Assembly (NCBI RefSeq): GCF_000485595.1
Contig: NW_014578072.1
Coordinates: 10,501 to 36,250, forward strand
Reading direction: 5' to 3'
DNA: 25,750 bases
DNA from: Priapulus caudatus
Taxonomy: Eukaryota; Priapulida; Priapulimorpha; Priapulimorphida; Priapulidae
Part shown: one piece after another, positions 1 to 11,344 of the stretch
How the letters are laid out: each line of letters starts with the position of its first letter
How positions within the stretch are numbered: the first letter of the stretch is position 1
Program-made: the position numbers and the translations under genes
Notes under the pieces: model-generated
Told to the model about the DNA's origin: nothing
The model's input: the letters and a program-made list of their open reading frames with translations, nothing else
The model's database searches: none

Positions 1-302
1 GCCGAGAGATCAAAAGCGGCGCCGAGAGATTCGAAAAATTCTGGCAGTGTCCATTCCTGATACCTGGGACCATGCCGAACATTTTCCAATAGGTTTCATG
101 GGGTTTCCTTTCCAGCTAATCTAGCTCAATTTTGGGGTGCCTTTCAAATGACCCCACTGACCACACCCACCAACGGCTGCCTGCCAGACTTACATTTCCT
201 TACATGGGTATGTACACGAATCATTGCTATATGCATGAAAATTGGTTTCCTTTCCAGCTAGGCTGACCCCCCTGGGCTCCCGGTCTATATCTGCGCCTAA
301 CA
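1..302. repeat. Transposon-like repeat remnant (partial, cut by window start)
   Basis: A G/C-rich patch unlike the AT-rich sequence after it. It ends near 270-299 with a CCCTGGGCTCCCGGTCTA-type string, which resembles the ends of non-autonomous DNA transposons common in invertebrates (such ends often read as 'CAGG..GGATC..GACCGGG' on the other strand). A 17-bp string beginning GGTTTCCTTTCC occurs twice, at 102-118 and 244-260, suggesting internal duplication. The left end lies outside the window, so the family and its target duplication cannot be determined. No coding potential is visible. Confidence 0.3.
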
Positions 303-764
303 AATGTGTCACTACGCACGACTGAAATTGTACGTTCATAACCGTAGCAACAGACCCCAGATGAGCCCAGACGCTGTGCGGCTCTTGTTATTTATCTGAT
401 TATCTGTTACATACCTCTACCCCAGTTGGTTTTAATTTACTGCAAATACATTGTTGTACATTAATACCTATTTTGACTATCCTGCATGTGCTGTGAGAAC
501 ACACTTCATTTAAATCGGTGCTGAATCATCTGAAGACGAAACATTTTTTTATTATCTTATTCGCAGTTGATTTTTTTAATGTGATCTTATAATACAACAT
601 AGAACCGTGTAAAGCATGTACCAATCGAGAATGTCTTAGATAGTAAATATTACCTCAAGCATGGTAAGGAAAAATATGTGACTATGATTTAATTGGACTT
701 TATGCAGTTTTTAATGATTCATTCTGCATTTAAAATGTGTCTAAAGGGACATTTCCATTCACAG
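303..764 (+). other. Last intron of NAA30 (3' part)
   Basis: AT-rich non-coding sequence ending in a pyrimidine-rich stretch and CATTCACAG (acceptor AG at 763-764). No other exon of NAA30 is recognisable here. The open frame that starts at 693 runs through the acceptor; its first 24 codons are intron and do not resemble the family. Confidence 0.6.
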
Positions 765-902
765 GTTGTTTTGGAGACAGAGGTGACAAACCGAGGTGCT
801 CTTCATCTGTACGAAAATCTAGGGTTTGTAAGAGACAAGAGGCTATTCAGGTACTACCTTAATGGTGTTGATGCATTCAGACTAAAACTATGGCTAAGAT
901 AA
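765..902 (+). CDS. NAA30: NAA30, last coding exon (N-alpha-acetyltransferase 30, NatC catalytic subunit)
   Basis: This exon encodes the C-terminal 45 residues of the GNAT-fold acetyltransferase that acetylates the N-terminal methionine of nascent proteins starting with Met plus a hydrophobic residue, within the ribosome-associated NatC complex. The translation begins [20 protein letters not shown], continues [18 protein letters not shown] and ends RLKLWLR followed by TAA at 900-902. The 'LETEVTN..AL.LYENLGF' block is the last strand/helix pair of the GNAT fold, and '[16 protein letters not shown]' is, from knowledge of the family, nearly invariant at the animal NAA30 C-terminus. The exon starts in phase 0 after the acceptor AG at 763-764. 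All upstream exons are outside the window. The match is close enough that a pseudogene is unlikely, but a processed copy is excluded only by the clear intron boundary. Confidence 0.95.
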   Translation, partial: VVLETEVTNRGALHLYENLGFVRDKRLFRYYLNGVDAFRLKLWLR

Positions 903-3474
903 TTCACACCAAACAACCAGAGATGCTAGTATTTCTGAGTCTAGCTGTGTCGCATACCGAGACAGGTTTCAAGCTAGGTAACTTTTAAAGCCATTGTTAT
1001 CAAGTGTGCACAAATGCACTCTTAAGTCCCTTCAACAGTTAACATATCAAGTTTTCTGATAGTTGCACATTCATTCTGCCTTGAGGCTATTTTGGTGAAT
1101 GCAGTCAATTTAAACAAATTTCAATTCTAGATTGCAAGTGAGCATTTCAGATGAGATTTGAGTGATAAAAATTGTAGCTGGATGGAAAATATTAAATATA
1201 GGTGTAAAATCTTTAACATTTAACTAAAATGCAGCCATTGAAGCATCAGACTGTGAAGAAATACCATAGTTTGCTAGATCACAGTGTAATTGTTAAAGAT
1301 TGTTTTGCACATGACAGCTCTTATGAATAGCCTTTAGGTACGTGTATGGTTTTATTAAATTATTTTTACTATATAAACTTGGGTTTATTACATTGTTTAG
1401 TGTGCCTGACTGTGTTATTGGCTTATTCACATATATATAGTATGCTGCACATGTCTGAAGAAGTCCTTATGAAGCTGCGTTCCTAGCCAATCACATTTAT
1501 TAAAATGGTCCTTCTAAGCTCTGTTAAGGTGCTGATTTTACATTTGTATCTATACAAACTAGAAACATGGTCTTCCCTAAGTTACCTTAAATAATATTGT
1601 GTAAACGTAGCTGTTCTCACGCTGAGCTTTGATAAACAGTCCCAGTTTTTGCCTGAAGTTCTCTGATTGGCCAAGTTTTCTTGGAAGCAATCCCCACTGA
1701 CATTTATTTTGGCCTTGAGTTTATGTACGAATTATTTTGTGCCATCTGTTGTGAATCATATAAGAGCCTAGTGCATGTACTAAAATCTGATTATATTTTT
1801 CAAAGTCTGATATTGATAACCTGTATTTCGTGGATGTGTATCAATACATTGCAATGCTTAGATTGATCATTTTCCAAATTGATTTGCTATGCGTGCACTT
1901 TTATGGACTCTGGACTTTTCTGGCATTTCTGGTTTAAAAATGTATAAAGTTCTAGATCGAATGGATTCAACAGGACTTTCAAAGTGTTCTGTGTAATGTA
2001 TCCATGCAACCATAGCTGATTTATTGAGTGCAGGGAACTGCACATGTTTGTGATATGTAGCCATTTATGTTTATACATATGTAACATGTGTAATCAGCAG
2101 TGACATAACGTAGTTCGGTGGTTTCTCAAGAAACGTTTGGACTTAGCATTGCGTCATGGTTTTGAATGCTATGCGAGGCCTTTGCAATATTTCTAAATGA
2201 CCCACCTATTTATAATAATGACTGACACAACTGGCTCCTTCATGAATGTACATGTTGTGTATGTTAGAATTTTTTAAACACTACTATTATAGCAACAGTA
2301 CCTAATATTACAGTATGAGGAATGTTAGACAGGGAGTATCAGTGTCACAGAAGGAAATTTTGGGGGGTAAATGCAAAAAGAAATTGAGACTTAATGTTCT
2401 TTTTACATCATAAATAGGGGTATAGTTGTTATAAATGCATGTGTGAACTGTACTATGATGTTCAAAATACAATTTGTGCCTTTGCAATTAATTTATAGCT
2501 TATATATGTTGCGTTTATTGGCAGTGTGAATCTAGGGTCCCTGTATACAGAGAGATGCGCCAACTCAGGATTTGACGCCATTTTGTTTCCAAATGGATCT
2601 ACACCGCTCCGCTTAAGTACAGCGCCTGTAATGGATTACCGAACAATGTCCGTAGAATATTAATTAGACAAACCGTGGCTTCACTAAACTCAAAATTTAC
2701 AAGAGATTAAGCAAGCACATGTTTCTAGTGTATCTAGATCCTGAGAAAATAGTAACATCAAAATCGTTCGCAAGCCATATGAAAAATTAATCGACACTTC
2801 TTACGGCCATCAAGCCGTGCGTATCATTACTGGAAACAACATCGTCCAGCGACCAACGATGACCCGATTTCCGACCGTCATGGCGGCAACTCTCTGATAT
2901 ATAGGACCGCTATGTGAATCCTTGAATTGATTGTGTAATATAGGTTTTTACAGCATACAATACTTCAAGTAGTATGTAAGCTTTTCGATTCCCATGCTGA
3001 TCTACAAGTTGTATTACATATTCGCTGAAAATACGTTACATAATTCTGTAAGAGTGTAGCACTAAATTAATACAGATCGATGAAAAACGTAAGGGAAACA
3101 CAGGCTAGTACATGTAGTCTGTCTAACTGTAATTTCGAAGTGCCTTCTACACTTATTGCCGACAGTATAATGAAAGATGACTGCTAATTTATAACGCATT
3201 ATTATATTGATAAAAAATTATATATCAAGTGAACGTTGCAATGTTCCAAGAAGCCATGCTTGTTGTAGTAATCACTGTGAAGATTTTACCAAGCAAGCCT
3301 GCAATGGCATTGATTTGATTTACATACAATATCGCTTGTCCACAAGTACTAACGAGTGTAATTAAACTCTATGAGAACTGTGCATGCAGTTTGAAGTAGT
3401 AAGGTCAAGTTTGGTTCGTTCAAAGCTCTGTATCATGTTAGAAAGTTCCTTGTTGAAAATTTAAACGAAATAAA
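903..3474 (+). other. NAA30 3' UTR and downstream AT-rich non-coding region
   Basis: About 2.6 kb of AT-rich sequence without credible exons; the few open frames are short and lack family resemblance. It probably holds the NAA30 3' UTR. The first canonical AATAAA after the stop that I found is at 3469-3474. ATTAAA variants occur earlier, at about 1354-1359 and 1499-1504, so the true cleavage site is uncertain. Confidence 0.5.
3469..3474 (+). terminator. Candidate polyadenylation signal AATAAA
   Basis: First canonical hexamer downstream of the NAA30 stop codon, followed by AT-rich sequence. Earlier ATTAAA variants could be used instead. RNA ends are needed to decide. Confidence 0.25.
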
Positions 3475-3548
3475 ATGCTGGTTAATAATCGTATGTATGA
3501 TGAAAACACCTCAAATAAATCAAAACAAATAATTGGTTATGGTATTGG

Positions 3549-4445
3549 GTATCCCCCGCGACGAAGTCGGCGGCAATACTATGTTTTAATGTCTGTCAGC
3601 CCGCCGCCAGCCGTCTGCAGACATTTCCCTCCCCAAAATAACCACCTCTAATTACCTAGCAGACCAAAATATATCATAACTACACCATCTTGGAGAAAGG
3701 TGCCCAGCGTACGCAAAAACCCAGGTCACTGCGACCTTTATTTGACCTTCACCTTGACCTTGATCATATTTTCCTTCTGCTCTATAACTCGCCTCCTAAT
3801 TAACCTAGCGCTACCAAACTTGGTATACTTACACATCTTGGGGAGAAAGTATGTTGCGTACTAAACCCAGGTCACTGCGACCTTTATTTGACCTTGACAT
3901 TGACCTTGATCATATTTCCCTTCCGCTCTATAACTCGGCCCCTAATTGACCTAGCGCTACCAAACTGGGTATACTTACACATCTTGGGGAGAAGGTGTGC
4001 AGCGTACCAAAACCAGGTCACTACGACCTTTACTTTGACCTTGATCATATTTCTCTTCCGCTGTATAACTCGGCCCCTAATTGACCTAGCGCGACCAAAC
4101 TTGGTATACTTACACATCTTGAGGAGAAGGTGTGTCGCGTACCGAAACCAGGTCACTGCAACCTTTATTTGACATTTACCTTGACCTTGACCTTCATCAT
4201 ATTTCCCTTCCGCTCTATAACTCGGCCCCTAATTGACCTAGCGTGAGCAAACTTCGTATACTTACACATCTTAAGGAGAAGATGTGTCGCATACCAAAAC
4301 TCCTAAGGCAACCAATTTTAACATACTTGCACATCTCAGGCAGATGAGTTGTGTAACAAACCTTTGTCTTTGTGACTTATTTAACTTTACCTACCTTCTA
4401 CGTCCTTACAGAGATATTTCATTAATACTAGATCACGGGGGATAC
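3549..4445. mobile_element. Short-TIR element carrying an internal minisatellite
   Basis: The outer ends are inverted copies: GTATCCCCCGCGA at 3549-3561 and TCACGGGGGATAC at 4433-4445 (12 of 13 pair). Between them sit a G/C-rich left shoulder (3555-3640) and a ~146-bp tandem array. I see no transposase frame and no clear target-site duplication, so this would be a non-autonomous element or a satellite-bearing MITE. Elements with internal tandem repeats between conserved ends are known in invertebrates; assigning a family needs a repeat library. Confidence 0.5.
3721..4300. repeat. Tandem minisatellite, about 4 copies of ~135-150 bp
   Basis: Units start at the string CCAGGTCACT at 3721, 3867, 4013 and 4148, giving periods of 146, 146 and 135 bp, with the last unit running to about 4300. 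Each unit has a GACCTTTATTTGACCTTGACC-type block, a TTCCGCTCTATAACTCG block, and a TACTTACACATCTTGGGGAG block. The open frames of 90 and 94 codons across it, one on each strand, are products of the periodicity and not genes. Confidence 0.9.
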
Positions 4446-5036
4446 ATGTAGTTGGCGACAACTGCCCTTTCTAGTTATGAATGTCATTCTAGTAGACTAA
4501 GATTAGACTATAACCATCTGGTCAGTGGTTACTTAAACTGAACTGAGTAGGAAACTATTTTGAATGTATTACTTATTAATTTGAAACCAGAGTGTTATAT
4601 CAGTTCGAATCAAAATGGCAACTACTAACAGTGTCTATCACCGTTCTTCATTTCTGATATAGTCGGTATGTGATTGTGTATTTCCGAATATTTTATATTG
4701 GTTCTAGTTGGAGTTTTTATGCTGTAACCTTGAAAGGGATAAACGTTTGTAATATTAAACAGCGAAAGCATGCATCTTTTAAAGTAATGGGATACGTGTG
4801 TGTGTTGAGATATAGATGTTCTTCAGCTTGCAGTGTATTGTAGACAACCAGAAGGGTTTTTTTGCCGCAATAGTAAGCCAATAACTATACAAACAATAAA
4901 ATTGATAAGCTGACAATTGACGTAGCTTTTCTATATTATTATATAAACATGTTACTGGATTTAGCGAAGAGCGACCTGGGAGCATATGTGAATTAAAATA
5001 TGGAATATACCATTTATACACATATCCTATATATGA
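4446..5036. other. Non-coding AT-rich spacer
   Basis: No exon, RNA gene or clear repeat recognised. The 113-codon minus-strand frame starting at 5120 is low-complexity (its N-terminal part translates TA repeats) and has no family resemblance. Confidence 0.4.
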
Positions 5037-5056
5037 TATATATATATATATATATA
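5037..5056. repeat. (TA)n microsatellite
   Basis: Uninterrupted TA run immediately next to the left end of the decayed foldback element; the better-preserved copy at 18125 also sits in a TA run. Confidence 0.9.
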
Positions 5057-5057
5057 A

Positions 5058-5806
5058 TACTATATAATAGATGAAAAGGGTAAGGATGTGAACTTCCAAT
5101 AAACAAGGAAATATCGTCATTTACTAAAGCGTTAACATACACTACGATTACTACGCGTAATACATCCAATTCACACAGGAGATACATGACTAAAACCGTA
5201 CGACACAATTCTCCATTCTGTTGCCCCAGCAAAACTCGATGCCGTTCACCTAATTTGAAACAAAAAAGGCAGCTACTAACGCTCGCGATGCGGTGTGGGC
5301 TCGCTGGGAGATTGCTAGCTGATTTCGGTGCGTGCCGTGGGGGGGAGGGCATACCCAACCTGTTAAGTGCTGGTATGGCCCGTATGTAGCTGTATGCTGG
5401 GTCACAAGGTTATCTCCCGAGTGTTGCGCTCGATGTCCAATTCTTCAGCGTGTCAACTATTTCCGCATCGCGAGTAGAGTGTTTCCCGCATGCGCCGGAG
5501 GCGTTAGTTAGCATGCATTTTGTTTCAAATTTAGGCTCTGAAGCGCATAAGAGTTTGCTGGCTAACAGAATGGAATACATCGTGATCGTAGCTTTTAGTC
5601 TGTATTCCCGGATGTGCGGGTGTATATACGAGGAAAAGATTTCGCACGAGTGCTGTAGCTGTGTAGCTAGTGTACAGGCGAATGTACTGGTGTACGCGAT
5701 TTTGAGTTTGAAGTTGGATGAGTTAAAGCGTAGTTAAATCGTAGGTATTATAAGGCTTACGTAAATGACGAATTTCCACTCCTTGCCTATTATGACTACT
5801 TCCTGA
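5058..5806. mobile_element. Decayed foldback (long inverted-repeat) element, copy 1
   Basis: Left arm (about 5058-5345) and right arm (about 5450-5806) are diverged inverted copies of each other and of the element at 18125-18946. Shared landmarks are AATAAACAAGG...CGTCATTTACTA near 5097-5125, ACTACGCGTAATAC near 5150, GTACGACACAATTCTCCATT near 5199-5218, GGCTCGCTGGGAG near 5298-5310, and at the right end GTAAATGACGAATTTCCACT (5761-5780) and TCCTGA (5801-5806). The left arm lacks the ~70 bp between CACACAG and GAGATAC that is present at 18250-18310. The left terminus is eroded. Boundaries are approximate. Confidence 0.75.
5450..5737 (+). pseudogene. Open frame in the right arm of foldback copy 1 (unknown product)
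   Basis: A 95-codon frame (nominal start is GTG) reading outward through the arm. Its C-terminal half aligns with the frame in the younger copy: RMEYIVIVAFSLYSRMCGC and IYEEKISHE here against RMENRVVRFRLYLRIAGV and YEETISHD there, both ending in a LKLDEL motif. I do not recognise the protein. Because the arms are inverted repeats, this may be an accidentally open non-coding repeat; the preserved frame between diverged copies is the only hint otherwise. Confidence 0.25.
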
Positions 5807-5870
5807 GTATATTATATATAATATAATATTACTATATATATATATATTATATATATACTTCTACTCTTCA
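5805..5870. repeat. AT-rich TA/TATATT microsatellite
   Basis: Imperfect TA-based tract abutting the right end of the foldback element. Confidence 0.8.
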
Positions 5871-6099
5871 TCGCATATACATTACTGCATATATTATGTA
5901 TATACCCCATGTACTTGCTCGCCGAATTTCAATATAAGTCATGTTCTGTAGCTTGTTGCCTATACTAGCTTTACTGTGTAGGGCATACATCCTATATATG
6001 TATAGTGTGCAAGTTTATATAGTGCGCTGTGCAGAGTTTATGTGTGCACGTTGTATATCGGACGGACGTGCCGTACCGCTACGCACAATCAGGCCAGCA

Positions 6100-6276
6100 T
6101 ACACAGCACGACCGCACGCACAGTGCACGGACGCGCACACGCACACACACACACAGGAACCCCGACCAAGCGCACACGCGTCGCACACACACACATACAC
6201 ACAGCACGCATGCTACGCACGCAGCGCAGCGCAGCGCACGACACACACACACACACATCACACACACACACACACA
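6100..6276. repeat. (CA)n / CACG-rich microsatellite block
   Basis: Interrupted CA arrays (6137-6155, 6183-6200, 6241-6276) separated by GCAGC and CGCAC variants. The 60-112-codon frames listed over it on both strands are low-complexity (His-Thr or Cys-Val) and not genes. Confidence 0.95.
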
Positions 6277-6295
6277 TAATATATATACTTTATAA

Positions 6296-6316
6296 TATAT
6301 ATATATATATATATAC
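6296..6316. repeat. (TA)n microsatellite
   Basis: TA run directly before the CAGGCCCGTCC terminus of the next element. Confidence 0.85.
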
Positions 6317-6711
6317 AGGCCCGTCCCAAGCTTTTTCAACGGGGGGGGGGGGGGCATGACAGGAGTACGTACTTAAAAATTTCTGTGAAATAATGTGCGC
6401 TTCACGTGCGCGAAGTCCCTTGCGGCCGGGGTCCGGGGTCCTGGAAGCTCACGGGTTTTAGATGCTCTCTGGTGCAATCTGAGCCTTATTTTGGAGCATT
6501 TTTGCACACAATTTATGACCAATATTTCAGAAATAATTTTGGAAATCCAAAGTTTTATACGCGCGATGCAAAAGCTTTCTGCATAAACACGCGAAAATAT
6601 TGGCCCTACGCTAACACTTGCGCAACGAATTCATTTGCCGGTTAAATAATTAATTCCCTGGGTAAACTTTGGAAAAAAGGGGGTGCGACCGCACTTTCGG
6701 ACGGCCATGTA
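6314..6711. mobile_element. Candidate non-autonomous DNA transposon (~398 bp)
   Basis: The ends TACAGGCCCGTCC (6314-6326) and GGACGGCCATGTA (6699-6711) are inverted repeats (11 of 13 pair). Near the left end is a run of 14 Gs at 6341-6354, and near the right end an AAAAAAGGGGG run; internal G runs just inside such termini are frequent in invertebrate cut-and-paste elements whose ends read CAGG. No transposase frame is present. The insertion lies in a TA repeat, so a TA-type target duplication cannot be separated from the microsatellite. Confidence 0.5.
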
Positions 6712-7216
6712 TACATAATCACTATATATAATCATATATATCGGGTGATTAATATTTTATCACGTATAATTCATTATATAATCGGTGAAGCGTACATTAT
6801 TAAGTTATATTATTAAGTTATTAAGCATTATTAAGTTACATTTAAACATTTCAAAAGCAATCTAGTTTTTTTAATTTATAATTTTAGTAAATATAACGCT
6901 GTCACCAGGTATAAAACATCTGGAACTGCTCGAAACAAACGCGTCCTTAAATACAACTACGCTTACACTATTATTAAATCCTACAAATAATTTATACATG
7001 CAGCCGTACAGTCAACAATATATTCATTTATCATCCAAATAAAGTCTGACCGACATGACATTATTGTATTAGGTAGGATTGAGAAAGTGGGAATCTCAGT
7101 GAAACGATCGACTGGAAACGTCCTATCTTTTTGTATCTTGTATCTTGTATCTTGGGGTCCCTCTTTTGTATTTCACAAGGCACTAGCTGATTCTCTCTTT
7201 GGAATGTGCGGCGAAT
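6712..7216. other. Non-coding AT-rich spacer
   Basis: AT-rich sequence with short direct repeats (for example TATTAAGTTA at about 6797-6835). No exon or RNA gene recognised. Confidence 0.4.
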
Positions 7217-7462
7217 TTTATTCTTATTCTTCTTCATATTCCGTCTTATTCTTCTTATTCTTCTTTCTTCTTATTCCTTATTTCTTATTCTTATTCCTTC
7301 TTCTTATTCCTTCTTCTTATTTCATATTCTTATTCCTTCTTTTTTATTTCTTATTCTTATCCCTTCTTCTTATTTCTTCTTATTATTTTCTTATTCCTTC
7401 TTCTTATTTTCTTATTCCTTCTTCTTATTCCTTCTTCTTATTTCTTATTCTTATTCTTATTT
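7217..7462. repeat. Polypyrimidine TTC/TTATTCC microsatellite
   Basis: About 245 bp of almost pure pyrimidine with A only in TTA positions, built from TTCTTCTTATTCC-like units. Long Phe/Leu/Ser/Tyr frames in all three + frames are artefacts of this composition. Polypurine-polypyrimidine tracts of this kind can form triplex DNA. Confidence 0.95.
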
Positions 7463-10154
7463 ATCAGTCAGTTCACGTAGTCAGCCTTTAGCCAAATGGC
7501 ACTGAGGGTGCATGGTCACAGCCAGAGTTCTTTTTGCGTCTTCAGTGGTTCTTTTACGTCCCCATTGGCTAGTATTTCTGGAGACCACTAGTATTCCCCA
7601 TTTTACGTGGTCATCCGAGCCACGGGAGATTCACAGTCTCCAATGTTAAGATTCTGAGGTATTTGGAATATTAAAAAAGCTTGATATATTCATAATTCAT
7701 ATTCCCGCACGAACTCGGCTTCTCCGAAAATGAATCACAACTTTCAATCACACATTTTAGACTTAAATGTCTGACGAAAGAGGGCGCCATAGAGCTGTTT
7801 ACCTTCTCAACTTTACCTACGCTCGCTTAAGCTGCAAAAAGTTTATGGCTGAGGCAAATTGTAAACGATGGAGTCGAATCAAAAATGAAAACAATGCAAT
7901 CGAGGACGTTTCGTCTCAAAGATAAAGTAATAGTAGACATTTGGCCACAGGGGACTTCTACTACATACTAGTACTACCCTATGATGAGTACGCATTGCCA
8001 TGATGATGCTCAGCGGGCAGTACCAGGCATTGCTACCGGCAAGGCCCAGGATGCGGTAAACGCACTATTACTACATTGCCTGGCATAATACTAATAGTAA
8101 TAGTCATATGTAGTTTATGCATGATGTATCATTGTATGCCCAGCCTATATGTAAATGTCTAGCGACATAAGTAGATATGGGAGCGCAAGCACAGTCTTTT
8201 CTACCGCTCAACATACAGTGAGGGGTGACATGATTGAGAGTGAGGGGTGACATGATTGAGATGTATAAAATACTGACCGGTAAATTACTGATCCTGAAGT
8301 GATCGGACTTCATTACAAGCGCAAGGTGAAATTGGTAACACGGGGACAACCGGTGGCATAACAAAAATCTACAAAACCAGAAGAGAACCATGATACAAGA
8401 TTGGCGTGCAGCAGCTTTGCTGTTGATGCCTAAGCGGCTTGCGCGCTGGATGAGACCGCGCAGTTCCGAGGCGGGATATGCGCACGCGACCGGCGGGGAT
8501 GTTCAAGTATGAAGCGTGTCCGCAGTGGAGACGTCGCGCCAAATCGAGGCCCGGCGCACGTCTCCACAAGCGGTCAGCGGATGGTCTGTAGTTTTAGAAG
8601 ACTGAACAATGATTATATGGACGATATTCCTAGAAAATTAGGGTTATTAATATAATATTAAAAAAACTCGCTAAGTCATGGGCTGGGCGTGAGATTACCA
8701 CAAGTTCATTCTTCAGCTTAACACTACATATGGCTACTAGTTGCCGTACGACGTGTACAGTCGGAGAGCCTAGGTCGGTTTAGCCCGCGCTAGATTAGGC
8801 TGAATCAAAAAGATTAGATTTAATACTATGAACAAAAACAAATATAATAGTTATGATAAAAATTCACGAAACAAAGAAAGGATCGAGGTGATTAATAGGC
8901 AAACGCAAGTTAATATAAAAAATTGCACGCAACAATATTTTATAGCCTAAGGAATTAATATAGGAAGGTTATAACAGCTATGATAGGGGCGAGTCCAGAA
9001 GCTGAAAAACTGTATTAATTATTATGAATTATTATTAAATAAAATCATTTATTGTTATGTCTCGTTCGTAAGAACATATCACATTTATTGTATAGGTTTA
9101 ATGCTGTTTTAATACTCAAACAACTAGTTACAACTTAAACACGGGCCATGCACAGGCCAGCGAGGCCTGGAGCTGGGCCCAGCAAACGTCTACGCGTAGC
9201 TCGCGCTGCTAGGCCAAGTGCCGCGAGCACAAAGAACCGTTACGGGTCACACCTGCTGCGTTGTCGAATGACCTACCTGGACTCGAAGGCGCAATTTAAT
9301 GCAGAAACAGGCTTGTGCCGTGAACAAGCTTAATCACATAGCAGTGATTCGTATGCAATTATTCATGGGCAAAAGAGGCAAAAAGTTGTGGAAATCATAA
9401 CTATAGGAAGCAATGAGTGAAACTTATGGAATACACAAATGTTTAATGAAATGACGCGCTGCGTTGACTTGCGATAGCGAGTGAAATGCCAGAATTTTCT
9501 TACCGTGCTTTGATGGGGCGAAATGGCATCGCCGGGGCATTTCATTATTTAACGAAAAGTCAACGGGCTTGCAGTAGGTAGCAGGAGTCAGCTCGAACGT
9601 CGTTGACGCCCCAATTCAATGCCATATCAACAACAAATAAGGCGGGGCTTATCGGCCTACAGATATGCGAAAATGAAAGAAAAAGAACTTAGGCAGTCTG
9701 TGCGGCAAAACAGCGTGTTTATTATTTACGTATTTGGGCTGAAACTCTAATCGTATGAAACCGTTCTAGCCTAGCATTGAGAATGCCCTAGTTCCTGAGA
9801 TCGGCGATTCCGTGTCCGAATGAATATTGTACTCACAAATTTTTGATCAATAAAAGGGGGCGGCGTGGACTGTGATTGGGAAAACACAAAGTGTCATCCT
9901 CGCTAGCGCCTGCGGGATGATGGCCGGCTCTTTTACCGTCCAGAAGCGAGCATTGAAGCATGCAAAGGAAATACCTCATTTGTACATAGATCAAGACTGG
10001 ATTTTTGTGAACACAGCTTCGCAGCATTAAGTAGTAACAGCACCAAATCAGTGGCAGGTCGCTTTGAGGCAAAGCACATGAAGAGCAGGGACTATGCGGC
10101 CCCCGTTTTTGCCGGCGCAGCGCACAGCTTCGCGGCGAAGGCCGGCGCCCCAAC
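7463..10154. other. Non-coding region without recognised genes
   Basis: About 2.7 kb. A G/C-rich patch lies at 8410-8570 and another at 9145-9260; neither translates to a recognisable product. A ~140-bp segment at 7490-7640 with balanced composition may be a fragment of a dispersed repeat. No tRNA, rRNA or snRNA was recognised. Confidence 0.4.
8218..8261. repeat. Two perfect tandem copies of a 22-bp unit
   Basis: The unit GTGAGGGGTGACATGATTGA plus GA occurs at 8218-8239 and again at 8240-8261 without mismatch. Confidence 0.9.
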
Positions 10155-11091
10155 GCGAATACGCACGCGCCGAGGCCCCATTTTTGTCCACTTTCTAGAC
10201 AGATATGACTGGAAGACAAGGGGTCTGAAAAATGCATTACGCGAAAACTGGCGGAATCCACCGAACACATTTCGCGATGGAACAGCAGTAGGCCATCTCA
10301 ACGGCCCGACTAAACGTTTTTTGGGTGGCGCGCCTCATGGCTAATAACGTAGTGGCTCCTACAAGAAACGCTCAAGTAAATGCTGTCAAATCAGCGATGA
10401 CAGCGCTCAGCGTCGTTGGCAAACCGGTAACGGCGATGACTGCACTACTGCGCCGGTATAGACGTTTGTCTATCACAAAGCTTTTTTACGAAGTGTCGTA
10501 CCGGCGCTCCCACGTGGGGGGGCGCGGTCTATCTGCAAATTGCGATGGCTGCCGCGTTTACGCGCGGCTGGCTGCAGATACGTGAGCATGTTTTGACGCA
10601 ACCTTCGACCGTGCCGGACCGCGCTCGGATGTGATCCGGCCCGTTCGCTCGACGAGTGCCCTCGCGCTGGCCGTGCAAGCGCACGTGCGTTCGACCAGCA
10701 TACGCTGGCGTGGCCGACGCAGCGAAATGTTTTTCCCGCAAACGGGAAAGAAAAGGAATTTTACGGCGCCTTTTCAATTGGCTGGAACATTTGGCAAGAT
10801 TCAAGCCTCCACTGACTTGTAGCCAAAATCCCTCTAATATTACCAAAAACTTTTCCCGAACTTTCTGTAAGTGAGGTATAAAGTAGCTTTTTAGTATGTT
10901 TTTCTTTAATAAGCAACAATGGGTTTGAGTTGAATTAAGCACATATCATGCCGTTTGGGTTAGAGAGGGTCTAGCTATACAGTTATAGTTAACTTAATAA
11001 GCTGCGCCGAATTGTCTGTTTATTTCGTAGGCCGGTGGTCGGATTAGTCTAACCGTTACAGTTTCGGACTGGACCTTCCAGGGTGTAAACA

Positions 11092-11245
11092 CTAGGCTAC
11101 TACTAGATACTAGCTGACCGTACTAGTAATAGCTCATACTAGCGTCAACGAGATACGCAGTACGTTAGCTCTAGTGTAACTGATCGTAGCCGCTAGTACT
11201 CTACTAGCGCCTAGTATAGTAACCGTCGTACGGGTCTAGTGAGTG
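11092..11245. repeat. CTAG-dense segment (copy A)
   Basis: ACTAG/CTAGT words recur roughly every 10-20 bp (for example ACTAGGCTACTACTAGATAC near 11090). The same pattern is at 13300-13455 in copy B. CTAG is usually a scarce tetramer, so the clustering is conspicuous. Confidence 0.6.
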
Positions 11246-11344
11246 CTGAAGGAGGGTGCGTTGTCGTAACAGGGTAACGGCCGATATGGAGCCCAAGGAT
11301 AGAGAACATGGGAGTCGGCAATTAAAAGGCACACTCTAGGCTCC

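Noticed and set aside
3884-4172. Internally repetitive 90- and 94-codon frames on opposite strands
   Set aside because: They simply translate the 146-bp minisatellite units.
6015-6359. Long overlapping frames on both strands (60-112 codons)
   Set aside because: Translations of CA/GT microsatellites; low-complexity His-Thr or Cys-Val.
7087-7505. Three overlapping + frames of 93-134 codons rich in Phe, Leu, Ser and Tyr
   Set aside because: All three frames are open only because the TTC/TTA tract cannot form stops in this orientation.
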